In this document: positions 7,857 to 15,363 of the stretch, piece after piece
Layout of the letters: every line of letters starts with the position of its first letter
Numbering within the stretch: the first letter of the stretch is position 1
Assembly: GCA_041164825.1 (NCBI GenBank)
Contig: JBEAOO010000207.1
Location: forward strand, 1 to 36,122
From: JBEAOO01 sp041164825
GTDB taxonomy: Bacteria > Pseudomonadota > Gammaproteobacteria > Burkholderiales > Burkholderiaceae_C
Direction: 5' to 3'
Length of the DNA stretch: 36,122 nt
Made by a program: the position numbers and the translations under genes
The notes under the pieces: model-generated
Seen by the model: only the letters and a program-made list of their open reading frames with translations
Database searches by the model: none
Told to the model about the DNA's origin: nothing

Positions 7857-8822
7857 TCAGTGAAAAGCGCCAATGCGTTTGACGTTGCCGAAGTTCATCC
7901 AAACGAAGAAGGCCTTGCCGACGATGTTCTGGTCCGGCACAAAACCCCAGTAGCGCGAGTCCTGCGAATTGTCGCGGTTGTCGCCCATCATGAAGTAGTG
8001 GCCTGCAGGTACTTTGCAGGTGACACCTTCGGCCGTGTAGTTGCAGTTGTCACGAAACGCGTAGGTTTCGTTCATCGGCAAGAACAATTGACGTCCGCGG
8101 TCGACCAGCATGCGGTGCGGTTCGGCGCCCAGGCTCTCGCTGTATTGGGGCGAGTAGCGCAGGCTGTCTTCGTCGTAAAACTCGGGCAGCGCGGCGGTGT
8201 CGACCAGCTTGCCGTTCAGGTACAGCTGCTGGTTTTTCCAGGCCACCTCGTCACCCGGCACACCCACCACGCGCTTGATGTAATCGACGCTCGGATCTTT
8301 GGGATAGCGGAACACCATCACGTCGCCGCGCGCGGGGTCGTGGTTGGCGATGATCTTGGTGTTGATCACCGGCAGGCGCACGCCGTAGTGGAATTTGTTG
8401 ACCAAGATGAGGTCGCCCACCAGCAACGTGGGCACCATCGAGCCCGACGGGATCTTGAACGGCTCGAACAAAAACGAGCGCAGCAAAAACACCGCCAAAA
8501 TCACCGGGAACAAGCCCGCCGTCCAATCGAGCCACCAAGGCTGCATGAGCAGCGATTCACGCGCAGCCGTGGTGTCGCCATCGACCTTGCTGATGCCTTG
8601 TTTGGCCAGCTCGGCGCGGCGAGCCACGTCGTTGGCATCGAGCGCACGGGCCGCGGCCTCGCGCGCCGGCTGGAAGCGGTAGCGCTCGGCCAACCAATAG
8701 ACGAGCGTGACCACGGTCAGGATGAACAGCAGCAGGGAGAAATTCCCCGACCACTTGCCGAGGTACCAGCCGCCGAGATACATCCCGAGCAGGCCATAGA
8801 GCAAACCGGTCAACGAACTCAT
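7857..8822 (-). CDS. lepB: Signal peptidase I
   Basis: Inner-membrane serine protease that removes Sec and Tat signal peptides. The 321-residue protein has N-terminal hydrophobic segments at about 6-22 and 29-44, a soluble linker, another hydrophobic segment at about 102-115, then the catalytic domain. Key motifs are KIPSGSM (nucleophile S128), YIKRVVGVPGD (general base K183) and the late GDNRDNSQDSRYWG box. The ATG at 8822 shares one base with the lepA TGA (TGATG); a TTG one codon earlier is possible. The lepA-lepB pair is conserved in proteobacteria and supports co-transcription. Confidence 0.95.
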   Translation of the reverse strand: MSSLTGLLYGLLGMYLGGWYLGKWSGNFSLLLFILTVVTLVYWLAERYRFQPAREAAARALDANDVARRAELAKQGISKVDGDTTAARESLLMQPWWLDWTAGLFPVILAVFLLRSFLFEPFKIPSGSMVPTLLVGDLILVNKFHYGVRLPVINTKIIANHDPARGDVMVFRYPKDPSVDYIKRVVGVPGDEVAWKNQQLYLNGKLVDTAALPEFYDEDSLRYSPQYSESLGAEPHRMLVDRGRQLFLPMNETYAFRDNCNYTAEGVTCKVPAGHYFMMGDNRDNSQDSRYWGFVPDQNIVGKAFFVWMNFGNVKRIGAFH

Positions 8823-10630
8823 CAATCGTCCACTTGGAGGATGGCCAGAAACGCTTCTTGCGGCACCTCGACCGAGCCGATTTGCTTCATGCGTTTTTTA
8901 CCGGCCTTTTGTTTTTCGAGCAGCTTGCGCTTGCGGGAAATATCGCCGCCATAGCACTTCGCCAACACGTTCTTGCGCAGGGCTTTGATTGTCTCACGCG
9001 AGATGATGTTGGCCCCGATGGCGGCCTGGATGGCCACGTCGAACATCTGGCGTGAAATGATCTCGCGCATTTTCGACACCACGGCCCGGCCGCGGTATTG
9101 GCTTTGCGCACGGTGCACGATGATGGACAGCGCGTCCACCCGTTCTCCGTTGAGCAAGATATCGACCTTGACCACATCGGACGCCCGGTTTTCTTTGAAC
9201 TCGTAGTCCATCGACGCATAACCGCGCGACACCGACTTCAGTTTGTCGAAGAAATCGAGCACGATCTCGGCCAGCGGCATCTCGTAGGTGAGCATCACCT
9301 GGCGGCCGTGGTAGGCCATGTTGAGCTGGTTGCCGCGTTTGAGGTTGGCCAGCGTCATCACCGGGCCCACATAGTCTTGCGGCATGTAGAGGTGCACGGT
9401 GACGATGGGCTCGCGGATTTCTTTGATGCGGCCGAGCTCGGGCATTTTGCTGGGGTTCTCAACCGAGAGCACCGTGCCGTCGTTCAACTCCACCTCGTAG
9501 ACCACGCTGGGCGCGGTGGTGATCAGGTCTTGGTCGAACTCACGCTCCAGGCGCTCCTGCACAATCTCCATGTGCAGAAGGCCCAAGAAGCCGCAGCGAA
9601 AGCCAAAGCCCAGCGCCTGGCTCACCTCGGGCTCATAGCGCAGCGAGCTGTCGTTGAGCTTGAGCTTCTCCAGCGCGTCGCGCAGTTGGTCGTACTCGCT
9701 GGCTTCAGTGGGGTAGAGGCCGGCAAACACCTGCGGCTGGATTTCCTTGAAGCCAGGCAGCGCCTCTTCGGCCGGGCCGAGGTTGTTGGGCTGCTTTTTC
9801 TCGATGGTGATGGTGTCACCCACCTTGGCCGCTTGCAGCTCTTTGATGCCGGCGATGATGAAGCCCACTTCACCCGCCTTGAGCGAGTCGCGCGAGACCG
9901 ATTTGGGCGTGAACACCCCCAACTGCTCGGCCGCATAGGCGGCGTGCGTGGCCATCATCTTGAAGCGCTCACCGCGCTTGAGTTCGCCATCCACCACGCG
10001 CACCAGCATCACCACGCCCACGTAGTTGTCGAACCATGAATCGATGATCATGGCGCGCAGCGGTGCGTCGGGCCGGCCTTGGGGCGGCGGCACCTTGGCC
10101 ACGACGGCTTCCAGAATGTCGTCGATGCCCATGCCGGTTTTGGCGCTGCACGGAATGCCCTCTGACGCGTCGATGCCGATCACGTCTTCGACCTCTTCCT
10201 TGGCGCGCTCGGGGTCGGCCTGCGGCAGGTCCATCTTGTTGAGCACAGTGATCACTTCCACGCCCAGGTCGAGCGCGGTGTAGCAGTTGGCCACCGTCTG
10301 CGCTTCCACGCCTTGCGAGGCATCGACCACCAGCAGCGCGCCCTCGCAGGCCGACAGCGAGCGGCTCACTTCGTACGAAAAGTCGACGTGCCCGGGCGTG
10401 TCGATCAGGTTGAGGTTGTAGACCTGCCCGTCTTTGGCCTTGTAGCTGAGCGCGGCGGTTTGCGCCTTGATGGTGATGCCACGCTCGCGCTCGATGTCCA
10501 TCGAGTCGAGCACCTGGGCTTCCATCTCGCGGTCGCTGAGGCCACCGCAGCGTTGGATCAAACGATCGGCCAGCGTGCTTTTGCCGTGGTCGATGTGGGC
10601 AATGATGGAGAAATTGCGAATGTGATTCAT
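8822..10630 (-). CDS. lepA: Elongation factor 4 (LepA), ribosomal back-translocase
   Basis: Translational GTPase that acts on stalled or misassembled ribosomes. The 602-residue length is typical. The G domain motifs are AHIDHGKSTLADRL, RGITIK, DTPGHVDFSYEVSRSL and NKMDLP. EF-G-like domains and the LepA-specific C-terminal domain follow (FKENRASDVVKVDILLN; then CYGGDISRKRKLLEKQK near the end). It is the first gene after a long intergenic region holding a terminator, promoter-like elements and hairpins, so its transcription may be attenuated. No clear Shine-Dalgarno sequence precedes the ATG. Confidence 0.97.
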   Translation of the reverse strand: MNHIRNFSIIAHIDHGKSTLADRLIQRCGGLSDREMEAQVLDSMDIERERGITIKAQTAALSYKAKDGQVYNLNLIDTPGHVDFSYEVSRSLSACEGALLVVDASQGVEAQTVANCYTALDLGVEVITVLNKMDLPQADPERAKEEVEDVIGIDASEGIPCSAKTGMGIDDILEAVVAKVPPPQGRPDAPLRAMIIDSWFDNYVGVVMLVRVVDGELKRGERFKMMATHAAYAAEQLGVFTPKSVSRDSLKAGEVGFIIAGIKELQAAKVGDTITIEKKQPNNLGPAEEALPGFKEIQPQVFAGLYPTEASEYDQLRDALEKLKLNDSSLRYEPEVSQALGFGFRCGFLGLLHMEIVQERLEREFDQDLITTAPSVVYEVELNDGTVLSVENPSKMPELGRIKEIREPIVTVHLYMPQDYVGPVMTLANLKRGNQLNMAYHGRQVMLTYEMPLAEIVLDFFDKLKSVSRGYASMDYEFKENRASDVVKVDILLNGERVDALSIIVHRAQSQYRGRAVVSKMREIISRQMFDVAIQAAIGANIISRETIKALRKNVLAKCYGGDISRKRKLLEKQKAGKKRMKQIGSVEVPQEAFLAILQVDD

Positions 10631-10671
10631 GGTGTCTGCGATCGGCCTCTGCGGAGCTTCGGCGCGGAGGC

Positions 10672-10693
10672 GAAACGGCGCGGCGGCCGTTTC
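10672..10693 (-). other. Hairpin in the lepA 5' leader
   Basis: A perfect 8-bp stem (GAAACGGC / GCCGTTTC) closes a 6-nt GC loop about 40 nt upstream of the lepA ATG. No U-run follows, so it is not a terminator. It could affect leader stability or ribosome access. Confidence 0.55.
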
Positions 10694-10757
10694 AGCGAGA
10701 GCTCAAATCGCGGCGCGATGTGAAGGCGGAAGGCCCGTGCTGAAGTCAGTTGAAGCT

Positions 10758-10791
10758 AAAAAAAAGGCACGTCGAACGAATGACGCGCCTT
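10758..10791 (-). terminator. Rho-independent terminator upstream of lepA
   Basis: A 10-bp stem with an 8-nt loop is followed on the minus strand by eight U. One position is a G·U pair in minus-strand RNA but an A·C mismatch in plus-strand RNA, so the direction is minus. It lies about 130 nt before lepA and is separate from the degP terminators. It must therefore end a short upstream transcript or attenuate lepA. Confidence 0.85.
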
Positions 10792-10821
10792 CCAACAAAA
10801 CGTATGGCAACTGCTTGTTGG
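10758..10821 (-). ncRNA. Candidate short RNA or attenuator leader before lepA
   Basis: About 64 nt between a promoter-like element and the U8 terminator. It contains two adjacent hairpins. The first has a 7-bp stem (CCAACAA at 10821-10815, TTGTTGG at 10798-10792) with a 16-nt loop. The second is the terminator stem, which begins on the next base. The arrangement fits a small RNA or a lepA leader that terminates by default. No known RNA family was recognised, and transcription is inferred only. Confidence 0.35.
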
Positions 10822-10827
10822 GAGTTC

Positions 10828-10854
10828 ATTGTATCGAAAAGCCCTTGTCGACAA
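10828..10854 (-). promoter_or_regulatory. Possible sigma-70 promoter for the lepA leader RNA
   Basis: Minus-strand TTGTCG (10854-10849) and TACAAT (10833-10828) are separated by 15 nt, which is short. Transcription would start near 10821, immediately before the first hairpin. The -35 half falls inside the palindrome at 10843-10856. Confidence 0.35.
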
Positions 10855-10856
10855 GG
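10843..10856. repeat. 14-bp perfect palindrome
   Basis: CCTTGTCGACAAGG is fully self-complementary and overlaps the possible -35 element upstream of the lepA leader, which is a plausible operator position. No regulator is assigned. Confidence 0.6.
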
Positions 10857-10904
10857 CCCACTGCGGCTGGCGGACAGCGCGTTGCGGGCTGCCAACGACC
10901 CATT

Positions 10905-10939
10905 TTATCCACAGGATACCCACAATCGCTTGTGGATGA
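10905..10939. promoter_or_regulatory. Cluster of DnaA-box-like sequences
   Basis: A perfect consensus box TTATCCACA lies at 10905-10913 (+). TGTGGATGA at 10931-10939 is an inverted box one base from consensus. ATACCCACA at 10915-10923 is a weaker match, two bases off. All three fall within 35 bp, upstream of the lepA leader elements. DnaA binding is inferred from the motif only; dnaA and other replication-origin genes are not present in the window. Confidence 0.45.
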
Positions 10940-11008
10940 CTTGGGGACACATTTGGGGGCTGGGCCTTCTTGACACGCACAGCGGTAAAGCGTGCAGGCA
11001 GGGGCGGG

Positions 11009-11014
11009 ATTCTA
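11009..11014 (-). promoter_or_regulatory. TAGAAT -10-like element between the degP terminators and lepA
   Basis: Minus-strand TAGAAT lies just beyond the last degP terminator and could start transcription toward lepA through the DnaA-box cluster. No good -35 is seen at the expected distance. Confidence 0.3.
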
Positions 11015-11080
11015 ATGGAAGAGGCATGCAATCCCTCACCCCGCCGTCGAACGCCGACCTCAGATCGACGATCAAAAATG

Positions 11081-11105
11081 AAAAAACCCGCAAAACCAGC
11101 GGGTT
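11081..11105 (-). terminator. Terminator downstream of degP (distal)
   Basis: A 7-bp stem, AACCCGC / GCGGGTT, with a 7-nt loop is followed on the minus strand by TTTTTT. It comes about 43 nt after the first degP terminator hairpin and so serves as a backup. Confidence 0.85.
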
Positions 11106-11142
11106 TCAGGACACCAACCACGGGCGCAGGCATGCCACCAGA

Positions 11143-11172
11143 TGGAAAGACCCCGAGCCTCGCTCGGGGTCT
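11143..11172 (-). terminator. Terminator downstream of degP (proximal)
   Basis: A perfect 11-bp GC-rich stem (AGACCCCGAGC / GCTCGGGGTCT) with a 3-nt loop lies 30 nt after the degP stop. The U-run is short (UUU), but the stem is very stable. Confidence 0.8.
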
Positions 11173-11201
11173 GCGACGCCAGAGAACCTGAGGGGCCTCG
11201 C

Positions 11202-12752
11202 TCAACGCGCGGGGCGCACCACCACGTAATTGACCCACTCGCCGCGGCGCACCAGCAGCGTCACCGGCTTGGCCTTGTCGACCTTGGCCATCGCCGCCTC
11301 GAACTGCTTGGCCGTGAGCACCTCGGTCTTGTCGACGGCCAGAATCACATCGTCCTCGTGCAGACCAGCGCGTCCGGCCGCACCATCAACAGCGTCCACA
11401 TGCACGCCGCCGCGCAAGCGCAAGTCACGCTTCTGGGCCTCGCTCAGATCGGACACCGTGAGGCCCAGGGCCGACACACCTGGCGCGGGCTTGACAGGGC
11501 GGTCAGCCGCGGCGCGAGCGGTCTTTTGCTCAGGCTCCAACTCCACAATGCTCACCGACAGATCGCGGTTGGCGCCGCGGCGGAACACCTGCAGCGTGGC
11601 CTTGCTGCCGGGCCTCATCGCGCCAATGATGCGCGGCAAGTCGCCGGCCTTGTCGACCGCTTTGCCATCGACCTTGGTGATGATGTCGCCGGCTTCCACA
11701 CCTGCCTTCTCAGCCGGGCCACCGGCCTCCACCGCCTTCACCAGCGCGCCTTGCGGCTTGCCCAGGCCGATCGATTCAGCCACCTCTTTGCTGACCTGGT
11801 CGATCTGCACGCCGATGCGCCCGCGCACGACGCGGCCACTGGCGCGCAGTTGCTCGGACACGCGCAATGCCTCGTCGATCGGGATGGCAAACGAGATGCC
11901 CATGAAGCCCCCCGAGCGGCTGTAGATCTGCGAGTTGATGCCCACCACCTCGCCGCGCATATTGATCAACGGGCCGCCGGAGTTGCCGGGATTGATGGCC
12001 ACGTCGGTCTGGATGAAGGGCAGGAAATCGCCGGTGTCGCGCGCCTTGGCGCTGACGATGCCCGCCGTGACGGTGTTGTCGAGGCCAAACGGCGAGCCGA
12101 TGGCCATCACCCACTCGCCCACCTTCAAGCGCGACACATCGCCCGTGCGCACTGCGGGCAAGCCGCTGGCGTCGATCTTCACCAGTGCCACGTCGGTGCG
12201 CTTGTCGGCACCAATGATGCGGGCCTTGTACTCGCGCTTGTCGGTGAGCGTGACGATGACCTCATCGGCGCCGTCCACCACGTGGGCGTTGGTCATCACA
12301 TAACCATCGGCGTTCAAGATGAAGCCCGAGCCCACGCCTTTTTGCTGCGACTCGTCGTCGGGCTCTTGCTGTGGCTGCGGCTTCTGCGGCGTCTGGCCGC
12401 GGCGGCCCGGCGCTTGCGGGCTGGGCTGGCCCGGCAGCGGGATGCCGAAGCGGCGGAAGAACTCCTGCATGTCGGGGCTGATGTCGCCGCCGCCAGCGGC
12501 TGCCGTGCGCACCTTCTCGGTGGTGCGGATGTTGACCACCGACGGGCCCACCTTGTCCACCAGCTCCGTGAAGTCGGGCAAACCACCCGGTTGCGCCATG
12601 GCCGCCTGTGGCGCCATGGCGCCCGCCGCAACCACGCTCACTGCCACGGCCGCCAGCGCCGCGCGGCGCCGCCAGCCCAGGGCGGAATGGATCACGCCCG
12701 CAACGCGGGGGAGTTGCTCATCGTGCGAACCTTGCACACCTTGAAATTGCAT
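11202..12752 (-). CDS. degP: Periplasmic serine endoprotease, DegP/MucD family
   Basis: Periplasmic HtrA-type protease and chaperone that clears misfolded envelope proteins; MucD-type members also restrain the sigma-E response. The 516-residue protein has a charged leader of about 28 residues, then a signal-like segment ending near AMA-Q (residue 53). The trypsin-like domain has H157 (TNAHVV), D187 (RTDVAL) and S258 (GNSGGPL). Two PDZ domains follow, the second ending in a short RPAR tail. A Gln/Pro-rich loop near 108-135 corresponds to the LA loop. The ATG at 12752 is preferred over a GTG at 12758 because GAGAGG is then properly spaced. The rpoE-rseA-rseB-degP order supports a MucD role. Confidence 0.95.
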   Translation of the reverse strand: MQFQGVQGSHDEQLPRVAGVIHSALGWRRRAALAAVAVSVVAAGAMAPQAAMAQPGGLPDFTELVDKVGPSVVNIRTTEKVRTAAAGGGDISPDMQEFFRRFGIPLPGQPSPQAPGRRGQTPQKPQPQQEPDDESQQKGVGSGFILNADGYVMTNAHVVDGADEVIVTLTDKREYKARIIGADKRTDVALVKIDASGLPAVRTGDVSRLKVGEWVMAIGSPFGLDNTVTAGIVSAKARDTGDFLPFIQTDVAINPGNSGGPLINMRGEVVGINSQIYSRSGGFMGISFAIPIDEALRVSEQLRASGRVVRGRIGVQIDQVSKEVAESIGLGKPQGALVKAVEAGGPAEKAGVEAGDIITKVDGKAVDKAGDLPRIIGAMRPGSKATLQVFRRGANRDLSVSIVELEPEQKTARAAADRPVKPAPGVSALGLTVSDLSEAQKRDLRLRGGVHVDAVDGAAGRAGLHEDDVILAVDKTEVLTAKQFEAAMAKVDKAKPVTLLVRRGEWVNYVVVRPAR

Positions 12753-12924
12753 GCTCACTGCCTCTCAACCTCGGTCAGACATGGATGAAGATCACAACGC
12801 CGTTGGCCACTCGGGCGATGACGAAACAGGGCGCCACACTGCGCGGACCATCCCCACCCTCAGCACCTCGAATCAGCACACCGCACAGCGTGCGGCTCGG
12901 CCGTGCGCCAGCCGGTGTGATCAC

Positions 12925-13965
12925 TCAGCGCTTCTTTCGTTCCAAGGCATTCGACAGAAGTCGGAGCGTGCCCGCAGGCACATCGCCCACCACCGTGATC
13001 CACCAATCGCCCTGGCGACGCATCAGCGTGTGGGTGGCGCCCAGGCTGGTCAGCATGGGGCGGGTGTGGCGCTCGGCGTTGTAAGGCTCGATGAACATCG
13101 AGACATAGGTGAGCCCATCGGACAGCACCGTTTGCAGCACTTCAGCCGCCACGAGGGCTTTGGCCGCAACCGGCGCTTCCGACGCATCGAGCGGACGCTT
13201 GACGCAGCGCACTTGCAAAAAGCCCGGCACCGCGCGGCGCAAGGCCCACCCCTCGTCGGGCAACGCAGCCGGCGTCAACGCGCTGCGCAGCACTTTGAAG
13301 CCCTCGGTCTTTTTCATCGGCGCCAGCACCGCATCGGGCTGCGCACGCACGTTCAACGTCAGGTCGGAAAACGCGGACGATTCCAGCACCTCACCGCGCT
13401 CGTTGAGCACGTCGGCGCGCAGCAGCAAACCGGTGCTGCGCTCGGCCCACAGCCGCCAGCCAAACCGCCAGGCATCACGCGGCCGCAAGCTCAGCACCTG
13501 CGCGTCTTGGCCGGCCTGGCGCTCCACGCCCTGCAGCACCAGCTCATAGTGGTCGGCAATGTGGTCATCACCCGCTTTGAGCAAGGCCGGGAAGGCGCCG
13601 CCCAGATCGCGTTGTTCGATCATCAGCAGCCGGCGCTGCGGCCACGCGGTGTGAACCACCTCGCCATGGCGCAACACCACACGAGGCTCACCATCGAGCG
13701 ACTCGATGCGCTCGAATTGCTGATCACCGTCGACAAAGTGCGACAGCCGGGCACTCGACACCGCGCCCCCTGCGCTGATGACAAAGGTGCCTTGGAAGCT
13801 GCGTTGTGCCGCGGCGTCGTGGATGCGCATCAACCAAGCGCGCAGATCGCGGCTGTCTGCCGCGGGCGCCGCGGACAAGGCCATCGCGGCGGCGGTTGGC
13901 GCCGCCTGCACCACACCGGCGCTCAGGCACCCGGCCAGCACGCAAAGGGCGGATCGGCGCAGCAT
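12925..13965 (-). CDS. rseB: Sigma-E regulatory protein RseB/MucB
   Basis: Periplasmic protein that binds the anti-sigma factor RseA, protects it from DegS cleavage, and senses mislocalised lipid or lipoprotein signals. It has a signal peptide (MLRRSALCVLAGCLSAGVVQA, cut before APTA) and the MucB/RseB fold: FQGTFVISAGG near 58-68, HFVDGDQQFERIESLDGEPR, and a C-terminal domain ending VVGDVPAGTLRLLSNALE. The ATG at 13965 gives a clean signal peptide; a TTG at 13983 would overlap the rseA stop. A 172-nt gap with nothing recognisable separates it from degP. Confidence 0.92.
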   Translation of the reverse strand: MLRRSALCVLAGCLSAGVVQAAPTAAAMALSAAPAADSRDLRAWLMRIHDAAAQRSFQGTFVISAGGAVSSARLSHFVDGDQQFERIESLDGEPRVVLRHGEVVHTAWPQRRLLMIEQRDLGGAFPALLKAGDDHIADHYELVLQGVERQAGQDAQVLSLRPRDAWRFGWRLWAERSTGLLLRADVLNERGEVLESSAFSDLTLNVRAQPDAVLAPMKKTEGFKVLRSALTPAALPDEGWALRRAVPGFLQVRCVKRPLDASEAPVAAKALVAAEVLQTVLSDGLTYVSMFIEPYNAERHTRPMLTSLGATHTLMRRQGDWWITVVGDVPAGTLRLLSNALERKKR

Positions 13966-13979
13966 CAACAGCGGGCGAA

Positions 13980-14699
13980 TCAACGGCCCGACGAGGCGGC
14001 TTCGGCCGAGGTGCTGCGCAGCGCGCCGGCGGGCAGGGTCAACACCGTGCTGCCCGCAAATTGCTGGTGGGCGGCCAGGTAGCGGTCGAGCCGCGCATCC
14101 CGAATCAGGCGGCCATCCAGAACCAGCGTGGGCTCACCCGTGAGCGCGCCCGGGGCCGGGCCCAGGGTGCTGACCGGCACCGTGGCCCCGGTCAGCGCGG
14201 CGCCCGCCTGCATGAGTTCGGGCGACGGTGCCACGGCGGCCGGCGCGGCATTCACGGCCAGTTGCTCGCTGCCCACCATGGCCGGCGTGTCGGGCGTGCG
14301 CGTCACCAGCAAGGCGCCGGCCACCAGCACAAAGCCCGCAGCCACGGCCGAAGGCGCCACCCACGACCACCGGCGAGCACCACCTGCGGCCAGCATTTTT
14401 TGCGGCATCACCTCAGGCACAGGCGCGGCAAGGGCTTGGGGCGCCAGCACCACCGGCTCGTCGGCCATGCGGGCGCGCAAGCGCTGCAAAAAGTCTTCGT
14501 CGCGCGCCGGCTGCGTGGCCAGCTCGCCCGAGCGCAGCACGTCGCCGATCAGGTGCATGGCGTGCCAGTCGCGGCGAGCGGCCTCGTCGTCGCGCCATTG
14601 CGCGATGGACGAAGCAATCAACGAGGTTTCCAGTTCGCCATCAGCCAGCGCCGACAGGCGCTCAGCCGCCGCTGCATCTTTGTGTGACCCGTTCGACAT
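13980..14699 (-). CDS. rseA: Anti-sigma-E factor RseA/MucA
   Basis: Single-pass inner-membrane protein whose cytoplasmic domain sequesters sigma-E. The N-terminal domain shows the family pattern: ERLSALADGELE, a W, then HAMHLIGDVLRSGE. One membrane helix (WVAPSAVAAGFVLVAGALLV) lies near 112-131, then an Ala/Pro-rich periplasmic part. From the ATG at 14699 it has 239 residues. GGAG is correctly spaced for this ATG but too close to the ATG two codons upstream, which decided the start. It lies 55 nt after rpoE, as in other rpoE-rseA-rseB operons. Confidence 0.93.
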   Translation of the reverse strand: MSNGSHKDAAAAERLSALADGELETSLIASSIAQWRDDEAARRDWHAMHLIGDVLRSGELATQPARDEDFLQRLRARMADEPVVLAPQALAAPVPEVMPQKMLAAGGARRWSWVAPSAVAAGFVLVAGALLVTRTPDTPAMVGSEQLAVNAAPAAVAPSPELMQAGAALTGATVPVSTLGPAPGALTGEPTLVLDGRLIRDARLDRYLAAHQQFAGSTVLTLPAGALRSTSAEAASSGR

Positions 14700-14754
14700 G
14701 CTCATCTCTCCAACAACTTCTGTGGACCCAACCGGTGCGCTCCGGCGTCGCTCA

Positions 14755-15363
14755 TCACCAGCGTGTGCCCTGCCGGTTGTCCAGCAAGGGGCGCAAACGC
14801 AGCGCAATGGCTTCGCGGGCGCGGAAGATCCGCGAGCGAACGGTGCCGATGGGGCAGTTCATCAACTCGGCGATCTCTTCGTAGCTCAGGCCATCGATCT
14901 CACGCAATGTGATCGCTTGGCGCAAATCATCTGACAGCGCTTCGATCGCAGAGTTCACTGCCGCAGCAACTTCTTTGCTGGCAAGTAAAGCTTCTGGCGT
15001 TTCGCCGTTGGTGAGTTCGTTTTCGGCGCGCGAGGGCTCATCTTCATCGTCACGCTGAAAACGTGAGGATTCCGTCACAAGCAGATCGCGTTTGAGCTCG
15101 CCCAGCGCCTTCTTCGCGGTGTTGACGGCGATGCGGTAGAGCCAGGTGTAGAAAGCACTCTCCCCCCGAAACTGGGGGATGGCCCGGTAGGCGCGGATGA
15201 AGGTTTCCTGGGCGATGTCTTCGACCAGGTCAACATCGCGCACCATGCGGCCAATGAGGCGCTCGATGCGCCGCTGGTACTTGACCACCAGCATCTCGAA
15301 GGCCTTCACGTCACCCCGTTTGACTCGCTCTACAAGGGGGGCGTCTGCGTCAGGGGCGTTCAT
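14755..15363 (-). CDS. rpoE: RNA polymerase sigma factor RpoE (ECF, envelope stress)
   Basis: Extracytoplasmic-function sigma factor that directs the envelope-stress regulon and is held by RseA. The 202-residue protein has region 2 (FEMLVVKYQRRIERLIGRMV, then DVDLVEDIAQETFIRAYRAI and FRGESAFYTWLYRIAVN) and region 4 (LREIDGLSYEEIAELMNCPIGTVRSRIFRARE). The ATG at 15363 lies inside the end of the preceding reading frame, a 14-nt overlap, and lacks a clear ribosome-binding site, so translational coupling is likely. No sigma-E-type autoregulatory promoter was recognised just upstream. Confidence 0.96.
   Translation of the reverse strand: MNAPDADAPLVERVKRGDVKAFEMLVVKYQRRIERLIGRMVRDVDLVEDIAQETFIRAYRAIPQFRGESAFYTWLYRIAVNTAKKALGELKRDLLVTESSRFQRDDEDEPSRAENELTNGETPEALLASKEVAAAVNSAIEALSDDLRQAITLREIDGLSYEEIAELMNCPIGTVRSRIFRAREAIALRLRPLLDNRQGTRW

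Larger units (their letters stand above)
10631..11201. other. 571-bp intergenic region between degP and lepA
   Basis: No protein-coding gene is supported here; open frames lack family features and ribosome-binding sites. In minus-strand order it holds two tandem terminators for the degP side, a TAGAAT -10-like element, a cluster of DnaA-box-like sites, a 14-bp palindrome overlapping a second promoter-like element, a compact two-hairpin RNA ending in U8, and a structured lepA leader. These are listed separately. Confidence 0.8.

Noticed and set aside
10746..10829. 27-codon leader peptide candidate before lepA, starting at the ATG at 10829
   Set aside because: The ATG lies within the possible -10 element, no ribosome-binding site precedes it, and the frame passes straight through the terminator stem and U-run.
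10750..11238. Overlapping open frames on both strands in the degP-lepA gap
   Set aside because: They run through terminators, lack Shine-Dalgarno sequences and show no protein features; the region reads better as non-coding.
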